Assembly: GCF_003268475.1 (NCBI RefSeq)
Contig: NZ_MCIF01000002.1
Coordinates: 73,607 to 137,606 of the forward strand
DNA: 64,000 bases
Source of the DNA: Thermogemmatispora tikiterensis
GTDB lineage: Bacteria > Chloroflexota > Ktedonobacteria > Ktedonobacterales > Ktedonobacteraceae
Direction: 5' to 3'
Made by a program: the position numbers and the translations under genes. The notes beneath the pieces are model-generated. The model did no database searches, had not been told where the DNA came from, and saw only the letters and a program-made list of their open reading frames with translations. Below, piece after piece: positions 1-8,859 of this stretch. Each line of letters opens with the position of its first letter. The first letter of the stretch is position 1.

Positions 1-1369
1 GGGGCAAAGGGTCCTGCTGGGCAAATTTGCCATCGGAGATGAGCAGCAGCAAGGTCCGAGTGGGAGGCGCTGAGCGTTGCTGCTGCTCTGCCTGAAACCG
101 CCGGATCAGTTCCTCAAACAGCTCGCTGGAAGGCGTCGCCCCAAAGACCAGCTCTTTGAGGGCCGTCAAATCAATGCGCCAACGTGCAGGCACATCAATG
201 AGATCGAGCGCCTCATCTAAGGAAAGTGTTGTGTCCCCAAGTGCCTCTGCCCTGGCCAGAATCGTCGACCGTCTGGCTCTGATCATCTCCTTGATCGCTC
301 TGTATTCGCCAATCCGATTGATCACCCGTTGGCCTTTACTGAGCAGGTCACCCAGGTCGAGACTCTTCAGCAAGGCACCTGTCTCAGCATAACCGCTCAG
401 CTGGCGCCGCCAGCTCTGTTTTTTGGCCGCCGCGGCATCCTCGATCTCGGCCTGGGGAAGCTGTTCCCGAATGGCCTTCAGCAGGCTGAAGAGGTCACAC
501 ACGGGTACCGAGCGCAAGCCGAAGCCATAGGCGAGGAGATCAATGGAGGAGTCCAGAGAGCGGGCCCGGCTCTCCCGCAGGCTGTTCCTGGCTTCTAACA
601 GCAGCTCGCGCCAGGCTAGCTCAACGCTCTGGAGACGGTTCAGCTCCTTCTCACCTTCAGAACGGATACTGGCTTGCATCGAGCCAGAGAGATCAAAGGC
701 ACAGCCGATGAGGTAGTGGCCAGGCCGGATATAGGGACGCTCGCGTCGGGCGCTGATCTCCTGCTTGCTCTCTTCGCGCTGCTCTTCGTTCATGGGGGCC
801 ACACACTGGCCATACCTGAGTAGGTGCGGCAGCGTTGCTTCATGCGGCCTTGTCAGAGCAAGAGCAATACAGCCCTGCTCGTAAGCCTCCTCATAGGACA
901 TTCCTGCCCCCAATCCATCATAGAAGCCGCGGGCAAACTCGATAGCAGCCTCGTCAGAGATCTCCTGGTCCATGGCGATCGTGAAAGGGACCGAGGCCAA
1001 CGCTGCTCCCTGGGCCAGGGAATAGCAGATGTTGAGTACGACGCAGTCCAGGGCAGGATGTCCTTGGAAAAGTCGCGCCAGGCCAGTCGGAGGAACCAGG
1101 TGACAGCCGTGGCGCTCATCTGCCAGAAAAATTCCCTCTCGTATCCCATGACCAGCCAGGTGCACAATCTGATACGACCCTTCTATCAACGCCCGCTGTA
1201 GATCCGCTGTCGTGGCTGCCTGACGCGATACAAGCTTAATGCGCTCTCTATAGATGCAGCGCTCAATCGCTTGTCTGATCTGGCGCTCTTCCCGGTCGAG
1301 TTCAAGGCGCTGCCCGGGCAGGGGATTGGCAAAGACCAGGAGAACCTTGATCTGTTGAGCACGCACCAT
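1..1369 (-). CDS. CHAT-domain caspase-like protease fused to a vWA domain (3' end outside window)
   Basis: A continuous minus-strand frame runs from an ATG at 1369 (upstream GGACGGGAG ribosome site) to the window edge without a stop; 456 residues are visible. The N-terminal ~190 residues look like a CHAT (caspase HetF-associated with TPRs) protease: the VHLAGHG motif supplies the catalytic His74 and LNICYS the catalytic Cys115. From about residue 215 a von Willebrand A domain begins, with the metal-binding DLSGS motif at 226-230 and a later LLLLISDGK strand just before the edge. CHAT proteins are effector proteases in several bacterial immune and cell-death systems, and vWA domains usually bind partner proteins. 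The gene is divergent from the MauE-like relic. The 3' partners lie off the left edge, so the real operon is unknown. The family call is confident; the immune role is inference. Confidence 0.88.
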   Translation of the reverse strand, partial: MVRAQQIKVLLVFANPLPGQRLELDREERQIRQAIERCIYRERIKLVSRQAATTADLQRALIEGSYQIVHLAGHGIREGIFLADERHGCHLVPPTGLARLFQGHPALDCVVLNICYSLAQGAALASVPFTIAMDQEISDEAAIEFARGFYDGLGAGMSYEEAYEQGCIALALTRPHEATLPHLLRYGQCVAPMNEEQREESKQEISARRERPYIRPGHYLIGCAFDLSGSMQASIRSEGEKELNRLQSVELAWRELLLEARNSLRESRARSLDSSIDLLAYGFGLRSVPVCDLFSLLKAIREQLPQAEIEDAAAAKKQSWRRQLSGYAETGALLKSLDLGDLLSKGQRVINRIGEYRAIKEMIRARRSTILARAEALGDTTLSLDEALDLIDVPARWRIDLTALKELVFGATPSSELFEELIRRFQAEQQQRSAPPTRTLLLLISDGKFAQQDPLP

Positions 1370-1426
1370 CGCTCCCGTCCTTTCACGAATGAAAGGCCAG
1401 CCGATACAGAACACTGCTACTCTCTT

Positions 1427-1455
1427 AGAGTAACATAACTAATGATAAATATCAA
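1427..1455 (-). promoter_or_regulatory. Candidate sigma70 promoter of the CHAT-vWA gene
   Basis: On the minus strand TTGATA (1455-1450) and TACTCT (1432-1427) are separated by 17 bases, about 60 bases upstream of the CHAT-vWA start, in the only AT-rich stretch nearby. The -35 box is a good match; the -10 box is weak. Confidence 0.35.
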
Positions 1456-1507
1456 CAGAAAATCTCTGCAGAAATTTGATTGATTTTTAGTGAAAAACTG
1501 AAAAGAA

Positions 1508-2206
1508 TTGGTCGCTCCTGCCAGACTGCGAACGGTAGCGGGACTACAGGAGCGCTTCTCCGCTACCATTGTGGCCTTTCAGCTTGTGCCGAAGTCTTTC
1601 GCTCACCAGTTGGCGCGACTTTTGCCAGCAGTCGAGATAGGCTGCGCCCTGGCCTTGCTGCTCGGAATAGCAGCCCGCTGGATGGCTTCCGCTTTGCTTA
1701 TCTTACTCCTAGTGTTTTCTGCCGCCTTGGCTAGCGCTTGGTGGCGCCACCTTCCTCTGACTTGTCATTGTTTTGGAGAAGCTGACCCGGGGAAGGTTAG
1801 CTCTTTCCCCCGCTCCTTATTGCGCAATGCTGGCTTAGGGGTGGTGGCTTTGAGCACAGGACTGGCTCCAGCCCCGGCCCTCCGTGGGCTGTTTCCAGCC
1901 TTGCTGATCGATCCATCTTATCAGCTCGGGTTCCTCTGCGCCTTGATAGCCCTGGCACTTCTGCTGACCGTCACCGCGGTGTGGACAGTCTTTGCCAGTG
2001 CGAGGAAGCAACATGTTTTTATACCTGGGCAAACACGGCGGTTTCATCCAGATCCTGGAGCCTCCGCAGCAGAGCGCGGAGCTCGCCGCCGGCACCTTCC
2101 TGTTGCTGACCACTCCACGTCAGGAGACGGTTCCGTTTCAGGGAACGCTGCAGGTGCTCGACGACTGCGGGCCGAGGTTGACGTTTGCTCGGGCCAACAT
2201 CTATAG
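1508..2206 (+). pseudogene. MauE-like membrane protein, N-terminally truncated relic
   Basis: The first ~165 residues of this frame resemble the MauE (methylamine utilisation) family: three or four hydrophobic helices and a short conserved CHCFGE segment after the second. MauE proteins work with a thioredoxin-like partner in disulfide or cofactor maturation at the membrane. The usual first transmembrane helix is absent, and the bases upstream (1400-1507) encode no hydrophobic segment. No convincing ribosome site precedes the first ATG. The last ~65 residues are low-complexity Arg/Ala-rich sequence that overlaps the next open frame out of phase, as expected after a lost stop or frameshift. I read it as a decayed MauE gene followed by remnants of its redoxin partner. 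The loss of function is inferred. Confidence 0.5.
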
Positions 2207-2414
2207 TGATGAGCACATTGTGCTGAAGCGTGAGTGCGTGCTATGTCACGTGGTACTCCCTTACCAGTGCTGGTATCGGCCCTGCCATCCTTATGATCTG
2301 AGTGCATACGGGCAGAGGTGCAATCCTGGCACAGCGCCGTTCTCCGTCCCGTCCAGAGAAGAGGCTCTGCTCACGAACGCGCACATCTTCACCTGGAAGG
2401 AGGGCGCATACTGA
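2013..2414 (+). pseudogene. Possible redoxin (MauD/TlpA-like) partner fragment
   Basis: This frame overlaps the end of the MauE-like relic in another phase and would start at the ATG at 2013. It encodes about 133 residues with a hydrophobic N-terminus and a CVLC motif near residue 70 followed by hydrophobic residues and a proline (VVLP). That is where a thioredoxin-fold protein of the MauD/TlpA type carries its CxxC site. The part after the CxxC does not resemble the thioredoxin fold and the protein is shorter than usual. Position directly after a MauE-like gene supports the guess. An unrelated spurious frame remains possible. Confidence 0.3.
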
Positions 2415-2599
2415 CAACCTATCACCTGCTGGGGACCATGCGCGTTGAGTCGCCGCTGGAGCTGGGAGACTCGCCAGGCATGGCGCTACGCGGGTTGCTG
2501 TCTACAGCGGCCTGGCGCCGTTTCTGCACCAACAAGCAGGCGCGTACTTGTTTGGAACATCCCCTGCTGTAGATTGGCCCTGTCAGTGCTCTCCTGGCA

Positions 2600-3450
2600 C
2601 CAGCTGACGACCCAAGAACGCCGGCGCTGCAGCGTCTCAATACCCCTTGATACGTTGCCCAGATGTTGGTACTGCCACCGCTATTACGGTGACAGACCCA
2701 CTGGCACCGAGGACACTGGAATAACTGCCCTTGTACCGCACTCTTGCCTCGCTGTCCACACGCTGGGCTCGTCGTGCCCGTGTATCTTTCTTCTTGCAAG
2801 ACGGCGCTCATTGCAAGCCTCTCAGCCTGATATGTAAGCATATGGCGCGTCCTGCCATCCAACCACTGATGGATGTTTTGCTTCTTCGCAGAGCGAATAT
2901 CATTGTTCTGCCTGATGTCTTGCATATCATCGATGATCAGCGTCCGCACGCCTGTCTGAGGCAGTGTGGTGATGAGTCGCGTGGTCTACTTGGGTTCAAC
3001 CTCTTTTGATTTGGTGGTTGAGTTTCCTGAGTTGCTTCTGCTTTGATCTTTCAAGCTTCTGAGGGCGGCGTGACTCTTCCTTCTTCATATCGATGTTCGC
3101 TTGCGGGATAGCGTTGAGCTTGTTTGAATATGGCCAGTTCGACCTGAGTAGTCGCCCATTCAGGAGAAGAACTTGTTCTCCATCAAAGGCCACGGCCTGG
3201 TGGGTTTCTCCTCAATCACTGCTTGCTATCTTCTCCCCAATGGGTTCGGCTGGTGTCTCAACCTGATAGGGAGCAATGGCTTCCATATTCGTTGCCTGTC
3301 CAGGGGAAGACTTCTGGTTGAGGCAGTTCCCAAGGCCGATCCCAGACAAGAGGTGCCTTGTCACGCCCGTTCGAGCATCGCAGCGACCCAGTGGGGAGGT
3401 TCATGGCAGAACGTTTCTCCTCACTACGAGGGTACCAGACTCTCTTGCGC
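2600..3450 (-). pseudogene. tnpB: TnpB (IS200/IS605-family RuvC nuclease) relic
   Basis: Three minus-strand frames together spell a TnpB protein. An N-terminal piece lies around 3450-3260. A RuvC-I region lies around 3225-3000 (HQAVAFDGEQ, then NGRLLRS and a Lys/Arg-rich SKQKQLRKL helix). A C-terminal piece lies around 2949-2600 (IIDDMQDIRQNN, VLQEERYTG, CPRC, HRNSGGSTNI). TnpB is the RNA-guided nuclease of IS200/IS605-type transposons. It is clearly dead: a TGA interrupts the RuvC-I motif directly after its Asp, the phase shifts between 3000 and 2950, one zinc-ribbon cysteine is lost (TSPAC) and the RuvC-III Asp is Asn (HRN for HRD, codon at 2685-2683). No TnpA partner and no clear element ends were found. 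Confidence 0.75.
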
Positions 3451-4285
3451 GGGGTTGGGCCGTGGATGGGATCGCCCGCTTTCTTGCGTTCTCTCCCTGA
3501 GAGAGGCAAAGAAAGCTTATAGGCAGGAGCCAGCAGCGCATAAATAAAGTCAACGCTCATGTTCAGACCCTGTTGGGAGCGCCGCTGCGCGGCATCATGG
3601 ATCACCAGATCGCTAGTGTTCCGACTACTGAAGCGGCCTCGCCTGCGAGTGACCCAACAACCTGGCCGGCCAGCGTGATCTCAAGGGGGACCCCAGCAAT
3701 AGCAATAGTAAAGATGATCAAGACCGCGGGAGACCAGACCCCCGTTCCGTCTGAGGACGGCCTCCTTCTCCCAGAAACCAGAAATAGGAGAGAGCCATCC
3801 CTCGACAGTCCCTCCCTCCAGTCATCTTTTGTCCAAGGTATTCCCCACTGGCAGGATTCTCCCTACTCGGAGTGTCTGAGCCTTTTTTGTGTATTTTTGG
3901 GAGAGGGAGTGCGCGATGCAGGGAGGGGGCGACAGTACGGGCTCCGCTCCCACTCATGAGAAGTGCCGTTGCTGTGGGGCCATCACTCGCTCGAAGGGCC
4001 ACCGTTGTGATCACTCCCTGCTACCTGTCCCTTTCTCGCTTCTCACTCCGCCTGGCCCGTCCGGTTATTCTGGTAATTCTATCTCCGGGCCAACGCCCCC
4101 ACCAGACAGCATGCGGGCGGAAGCAGCCGGTGAAGCGGGGCTTGCTCGACTCTTCCACGCTCCACTAGTGCCCAGCAGCAGCGCTCTGGGCGGTGCCCTT
4201 ATGATGCGTTCCCACCGCGGGAGGCGTCCCTGCTGACCGGATATCTGGTCAGAGCTGACCACTCCCCTCGAAGAAAACACGATCG
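3451..4285. other. No recognisable gene
   Basis: Several short open frames occur on both strands but none has a convincing ribosome site together with family resemblance. One plus-strand frame (3889-4236) has a Cys-rich KCRCCG start but then turns into Pro/Ser/Gly-rich sequence. Probably decayed DNA between the TnpB relic and the methyltransferase relic. Confidence 0.5.
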
Positions 4286-4831
4286 CTACCCTTCCGGGGC
4301 GTGCCCCCAGACGGTGAGCAGCGTCCAGAGGGCGCAGAAGTCCTCCTGTTGCATCTCAGCCACCGCCTGCTGAGACAGGGTCGTCAACTCCGCCCGCGTG
4401 GCCAGCCCCTGGCGTTCCAGGAAGGGCTGGACCAGCTCCAGCCCGATGAGCGCGTCCTTGAAGACCGGATAGTGCTGCTCGGTGCCCATCGACCACTCGA
4501 TGGTGGTGGCCCGCAGGCGCACATCGACCAGGCCGGCCTGCCGCACCAGCCGGGGCAGCACGGGCGTAATCCCCAGATGCTGCCCGGTGGGGGAGAGGCT
4601 CTGGCCCGCCCGCGTGAGCGCCTGACAGCCCAGGGCCATGAGCCGTTCGAAGGCGGGACTGGTCGTCAGCGGCTCCTCCATCTCGGTCAGGCGCAGGAAG
4701 CCACCGGGTGTAAGCAGGTGCCGGCACTCGGCGAGCAGCTGCGACCAGGACGCTGGGAGCATGAAGCCCCACAAGACGATGAGCAGGCCCAGGCTGGTAG
4801 CGAAGCGGGCGCAATGCACTCGCAAGGGCAC
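4286..4831 (-). pseudogene. Class I SAM-dependent methyltransferase, C-terminal fragment
   Basis: The visible ~180 residues match the second half of a class I methyltransferase: a beta-4 strand (LLIVLWGF), the segment MLPASW, the helix and strand AECRHLLTPGGFLRLTE, and the C-terminal part with hydrophobic turns ending in WGHAPEG. The SAM-binding first half with the D/E-x-GxGxG region is missing upstream, where no continuing frame is found. The MLPA(S/T)W segment and RLTE strand closely resemble the broken methyltransferase at 62365-62984, so the two are probably paralogues from one family. This copy lacks the cofactor site and should be inactive. Confidence 0.65.
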
Positions 4832-5758
4832 GGCCGTTCTCTTCTCTGTCTAGAGCAGCCGAGGCAGTGCTCTTCCACCAATTCACTACTGTTATGGTAG
4901 CTGCCTGACTGATGGGTATGACCTGGAGGCCGGAGGGGTGAGCAAGACCTGCCAGGCCCCCTCGACTGGTAACAGATCGCTGGCTTTTGACCATTGCTTG
5001 ACAATGGAATGGCTATACCGCCTGGCCCCTCCTGGTTGCAGAGCGTACCCGATCGATCTCACGCAGGGGTTACAGGGGCATCTGCCTCCTTCACAAACGG
5101 CCCTCTTGATTGAGGGTAACGGGATCACCGAGAGCCGTTGTCCCAGTGACAGCAGGGCAATCTCTGCTGAGTATGCTGTAATCAGGCGTGAAGATGAGGC
5201 GTTCCTGAGCAGGGCTGTGCTGCCCCTAGCGCTCCGGCTCCTGACCAGTTCTCCCTTGAGTCCCTTGGCTGCCCACCAGCAGAAAGCAGGCCAAGAACAA
5301 GGGATCAAGAGCCAGAATGGTCGATCACATAAAAGCCTACACCAGCATGCTAAGCTTGATCTCAACCGCTGGCGGCAATCCCTTCTTGATGAAGAAAGAT
5401 GGAGATCAGCCGAGTGAGGACCCCAGGACGAGTAGCTCCTCGTCAATATTCACCAGGTAAACCCGCTTTCCGATGAAAGCTTAACCAAGAGGAAAAGATG
5501 TGACTCATGCCAGATACTTCCTCGTGGCAGCTGACGACCTCGCTATAGGCCAGGCCGAGTGACCAGCAAAGCCGCGGTCAGCGCGGCTGTGACCGCTGAT
5601 CGAATAGCTCTGTCCTTGCCTGCCCACGTGCAGGGCCTGGAGTTTCGTTACCCTGGGTCCCATCACTGTAATGGGATGGCCTTCCCGTTGGAAGAGCACG
5701 ATCTCCCCTGCTCATCAGTCTCTGCACAAGCGAACAAGCAGCTCTGCCTGGCCACAGG
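4832..5758. other. No recognisable gene
   Basis: Open frames here are short or compositionally odd and none matches a family I recognise. A minus-strand stretch around 5340-5470 reads like a fragment of a conserved protein but contains several stops. Likely decayed or non-coding. Confidence 0.45.
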
Positions 5759-7687
5759 CTAATCTTCCTCTTCCTCCTCTGCTTCGTCTTCGTGAACCGC
5801 TGCCTTCTCTGCCTCTTCTGGACCTTCAATGGTGGCCCAGAGACCTTCTTGAGGGAATATGCTCTCGACATGGGACGCTATCTGGAGATTGTTGGCCTGC
5901 AGGAAGTCCGTCAGGTTCGTAAAGGCCCGCAGGAAGAGTGGCGTCCCTGCGAACGAGAGGGGAGAGACCGGGCCAAGCGTCATAAAAGCATATTCTCTCA
6001 AGGCCGGGTCAAAGGCAGATTGGGGGTCGTGAAACTGCTGGTACAGGTGCAAGCTTTCTCTGTCGCCAACGATCTCGCGCAGACGCTGGTACTCGGTGCC
6101 CATGCTCAGGCCAAAGCCCAGGAAGAGAACCCGTAGCTGCTGCACCACCTCGCTGTCAAGGCTCGACAAGGTCTGGCTGAGGAACATCCAGCCCAGTCCG
6201 TACTTGCGCGTGGTGCGCACCGCGTCGACAATACGACGTTTCACGCGTTCTAGCCGCTCTTCCGAAGGCTTGTTGTGAGGGATGAAGCGATGAGCCTCAT
6301 CGAAGAGGACAAGCGCGTTTAAGCTGTGGTTTTGCTGGTAGTATTCCTCCGCGTTTCTGATCAGCTCACTGATGAAGCGATTCAGGATGAGGGGTTTGAT
6401 CTTGTTATCCCAGTCGCTCTGACTGATACCCTCGGGGCGCTGGGAGGAGAGGTCGATTACAACCAGCGGGCGTTTGCCGGTGGAACCTCCTCGGAGGCCT
6501 TCCTGAATGATCTGCGTGGGCGTGCGTCGACCGGGGTCTGTCGCCTGGAAGAGCGCGGTGATGCGGTTCCAGATCCGCAGAGGAGTTGGCTGACTGAGAA
6601 AGTCGTTGGCCTTCGCAGCGTCGATCTCGCGCAGCGTTCTCTGAATAGTATCCTTCACCCGCTTGATACCAGCTTCTTGCGCGTAGATGTTACCAATCTG
6701 CTCAGACAGATACTTGAGCGCTGCTTTGAGTACCTCTTCATTGAGGCGCTTAAGCCTGTATTTCCGCTTTCCATCTGGCCCTCGCTGTCCGAAGAACGTC
6801 TCCAATTGCTCCCTGGCGACCTCCTGATAATTGGCGGACTTAATACCAAGCTGGGAGAAGAACTCGGCTTCTGTCAGGAGTTCAAAGAAGGTCTCCCAGG
6901 TGTCGAGACGGATGGACTGGAGCGTATAGACGCGAGGAAAGCGCTGCAGGGGCTGGAGCACGGCAGGGCAGAGCACCTGGCCCATCTGGGTAGGGGCCTG
7001 AGTCAATTGCATATCCCTTGAGAACTCCCCCTGGGGATCGAAGATCATCAAGCCCATTGAAGGATGGCGAGCATAGGCCAGCATGATCATCTTGGCCAGC
7101 ACAGACTTGCCAGAGCCTGTCTTACCGAAAATGCCAATGTGATAGGCCTCTCCTGCCCCATCCTCGCTGCTACCGAAGTGTTTAAACCAGAGCGGCAGCC
7201 GCGGTGTTGAGCCGTAGACCGTTCCCAAGTAGAACAGGAGCGGCTGATAACGCGCCAGCAGCGCTTTCAGAATCGCATCATCGGCGATATAGATGGGGGT
7301 CCCGGTAGGGGGCACAGTGCCCATGATCGCTTCCTGGTAGCGCTCGCCCCGATCGGCGAAAACAGCGCTAATGGTCATCTCCCCCTGATGTGTATCCTGG
7401 CGCTCGCTGATCGGCTCGACCTTTCCACGCTGGCGGATCAGACTGCGCATCGTTGGATCTTCATGCCAGATATTGCGCATCTTGACCTCGGTGATCTGGC
7501 CAAAGGCGTAGTGATCGCGATTCTCTTGCCGATAGTGGAAGAAGGCCAGTTCACCGACCAATTTTTTGGTAGCCGCGCTGCCTAGAATCTCAAGCGAGAG
7601 CTGACTCGTGGAAGAAGGGGAGCCGATCACCCCGATGCGCTCGGCCTGGCTTAAAAGCTCTAGGAGTCTCTTCAGAGAAGGTGGCAT
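5759..7687 (-). CDS. herA: HerA-family DNA-translocating ATPase (third gene of druA-nurA-herA operon)
   Basis: A 642-residue hexameric-type ATPase of the HerA/FtsK clade (DUF87). The start at 7687 is chosen over an upstream in-frame ATG because AGGGAGATAGG lies directly before it and it begins 4 bases after the nurA stop. An N-terminal HAS-barrel-like region (residues 1-160) precedes the Walker A motif GKTGSGKS at 188-195, and the Walker B VLFDEAHRF sits near residue 463. The C-terminus is a short acidic tail rich in Glu/Asp. In archaea HerA pumps DNA for the NurA nuclease during end resection; in bacteria HerA proteins are often paired with effector nucleases in phage defence. Here it follows NurA and DruA, so a DNA-processing defence complex is the best reading. 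Confidence 0.9.
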   Translation of the reverse strand: MPPSLKRLLELLSQAERIGVIGSPSSTSQLSLEILGSAATKKLVGELAFFHYRQENRDHYAFGQITEVKMRNIWHEDPTMRSLIRQRGKVEPISERQDTHQGEMTISAVFADRGERYQEAIMGTVPPTGTPIYIADDAILKALLARYQPLLFYLGTVYGSTPRLPLWFKHFGSSEDGAGEAYHIGIFGKTGSGKSVLAKMIMLAYARHPSMGLMIFDPQGEFSRDMQLTQAPTQMGQVLCPAVLQPLQRFPRVYTLQSIRLDTWETFFELLTEAEFFSQLGIKSANYQEVAREQLETFFGQRGPDGKRKYRLKRLNEEVLKAALKYLSEQIGNIYAQEAGIKRVKDTIQRTLREIDAAKANDFLSQPTPLRIWNRITALFQATDPGRRTPTQIIQEGLRGGSTGKRPLVVIDLSSQRPEGISQSDWDNKIKPLILNRFISELIRNAEEYYQQNHSLNALVLFDEAHRFIPHNKPSEERLERVKRRIVDAVRTTRKYGLGWMFLSQTLSSLDSEVVQQLRVLFLGFGLSMGTEYQRLREIVGDRESLHLYQQFHDPQSAFDPALREYAFMTLGPVSPLSFAGTPLFLRAFTNLTDFLQANNLQIASHVESIFPQEGLWATIEGPEEAEKAAVHEDEAEEEEED

Positions 7688-7691
7688 CGTC

Positions 7692-8859
7692 CTATCTCCC
7701 TGTATCTGTACGATACCCATGAAGCGCCAAGAAGATCTCAGAGAGCATTTCGCCTTGGGACTGTTCAGCGATCTGTTGGCTGGTGAGTTGGCGGAAAGCG
7801 GCAATGCCGCTCGCCAGCGACTTGACCATGCGATCGGCCAGATAGAGTGGGTACGGCTCAAGAATCGAGGGCGTCCCGCATTGATGGCGAAGGGCCTGGA
7901 TCACCAGTGCCAGGCGTTCAGGACTGCTGGCAATCGAGGTACTCACCTCGATACGCAGCGCTGGCAGCCAGGCAAAGGGCCGATAGTAAACCACGGAGAT
8001 CTGTTGGAGAGCCGCCATCACTGCCTCATAAAGGCGCTGGGCATGCTCCTTGAGAGCCGATGGGAGCGCATGCAGATTCAAGTGCCACTTCTGCTCGGGT
8101 GGTTGCAGGGGTTGGGGAAGGGTCAGCTCACCTGGAAGGAGGATCGTCGTCAGCATGCCACGATCGTCATAGGCCACTGGCCAATCGAGCAAGCGACCGA
8201 TCTCACGTCGGGTCGTATACTTTGGGGCCGCCACCCAGTGCTTATCACTGCGCTCGGAGCGCAGAATCTGCTGATAGCAGTCAAGAGCAGGCTCAATCTG
8301 CCCCAGCAGATGGCTGCTCAGTGCTAGAGGAGGGAGGCCACGGGCAAGCGCAGTGAGCGCCTCGTTCAAGGAGATCAGCGGGGTGGTCAAGGAGCCATCC
8401 AGAAACACCACCTCGTGGGGCGCGCGCACAGCCAGGGAGAGTTCCATCGCCATCATACAAGCCCGGACCAGCAATTGGCTCTCAGCCGAGTGAGGCTCTG
8501 CCTCAATGATGACCTGATGCTGAGGCTGCTCCCAATAGCGCTGCTCTGGAAGGGGGGGATAACCCTTCAACGGCCACAGCAGCGGCGGCAACCAGATCCG
8601 TGGCCAGCAGGCGTTCGATGGCATAGGCGCCATCCACTCCGCAGGTTGTCGGAATCGGCGCATAGGGCACCTCGCCATCACGCTGGATCAGCCCGCGCTC
8701 TTGCAGCTGCTGCCGGTAGGTCTCGCGCTGCGAGCGGATACGCTGGAGGGCTTCCGAGACCTGCTGGCCCACCTGGTGCGTCCGGGCCAGTGCCTCTTCA
8801 ACAAGCGCTGCAGGTAGATCCTGAAACATTCTTTCAGATGGGTGAATCGGCTGTTCCAT
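7692..8859 (-). pseudogene. nurA: NurA-domain nuclease, disrupted by one frameshift at a G7 run
   Basis: Two overlapping minus-strand frames make one NurA protein of about 388 residues. The start at 8859 follows AGAGGAG. The first frame gives the N-terminal helices and the first metal motif, GVDGAYAIERLLATD, then leaves phase at a run of seven G (plus strand 8552-8558). The second frame carries the rest, with the second acidic motif FLDGSLTTP and the C-terminal YPLYLAD region, down to a stop at 7692. Removing one G joins the frames cleanly. NurA is a Mn-dependent 5'-3' nuclease and endonuclease that works inside a HerA hexamer. Its start overlaps the druA end by 26 bases and herA follows after 4 bases, so coupling is preserved. 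Whether this is a real null, a slippery phase-variable site or a sequencing error cannot be told here. Confidence 0.8.

Noticed and set aside
3889-4236. Cys-rich plus-strand frame that could be a zinc-ribbon protein
   Set aside because: Only one short Cys cluster, then Pro/Ser/Gly-rich sequence; no ribosome site or known family.
7688-7861. Upstream extension of the first HerA
   Set aside because: The extra 58 residues lie inside nurA in another frame, are unlike HerA, and a clear ribosome site precedes the ATG at 7687.
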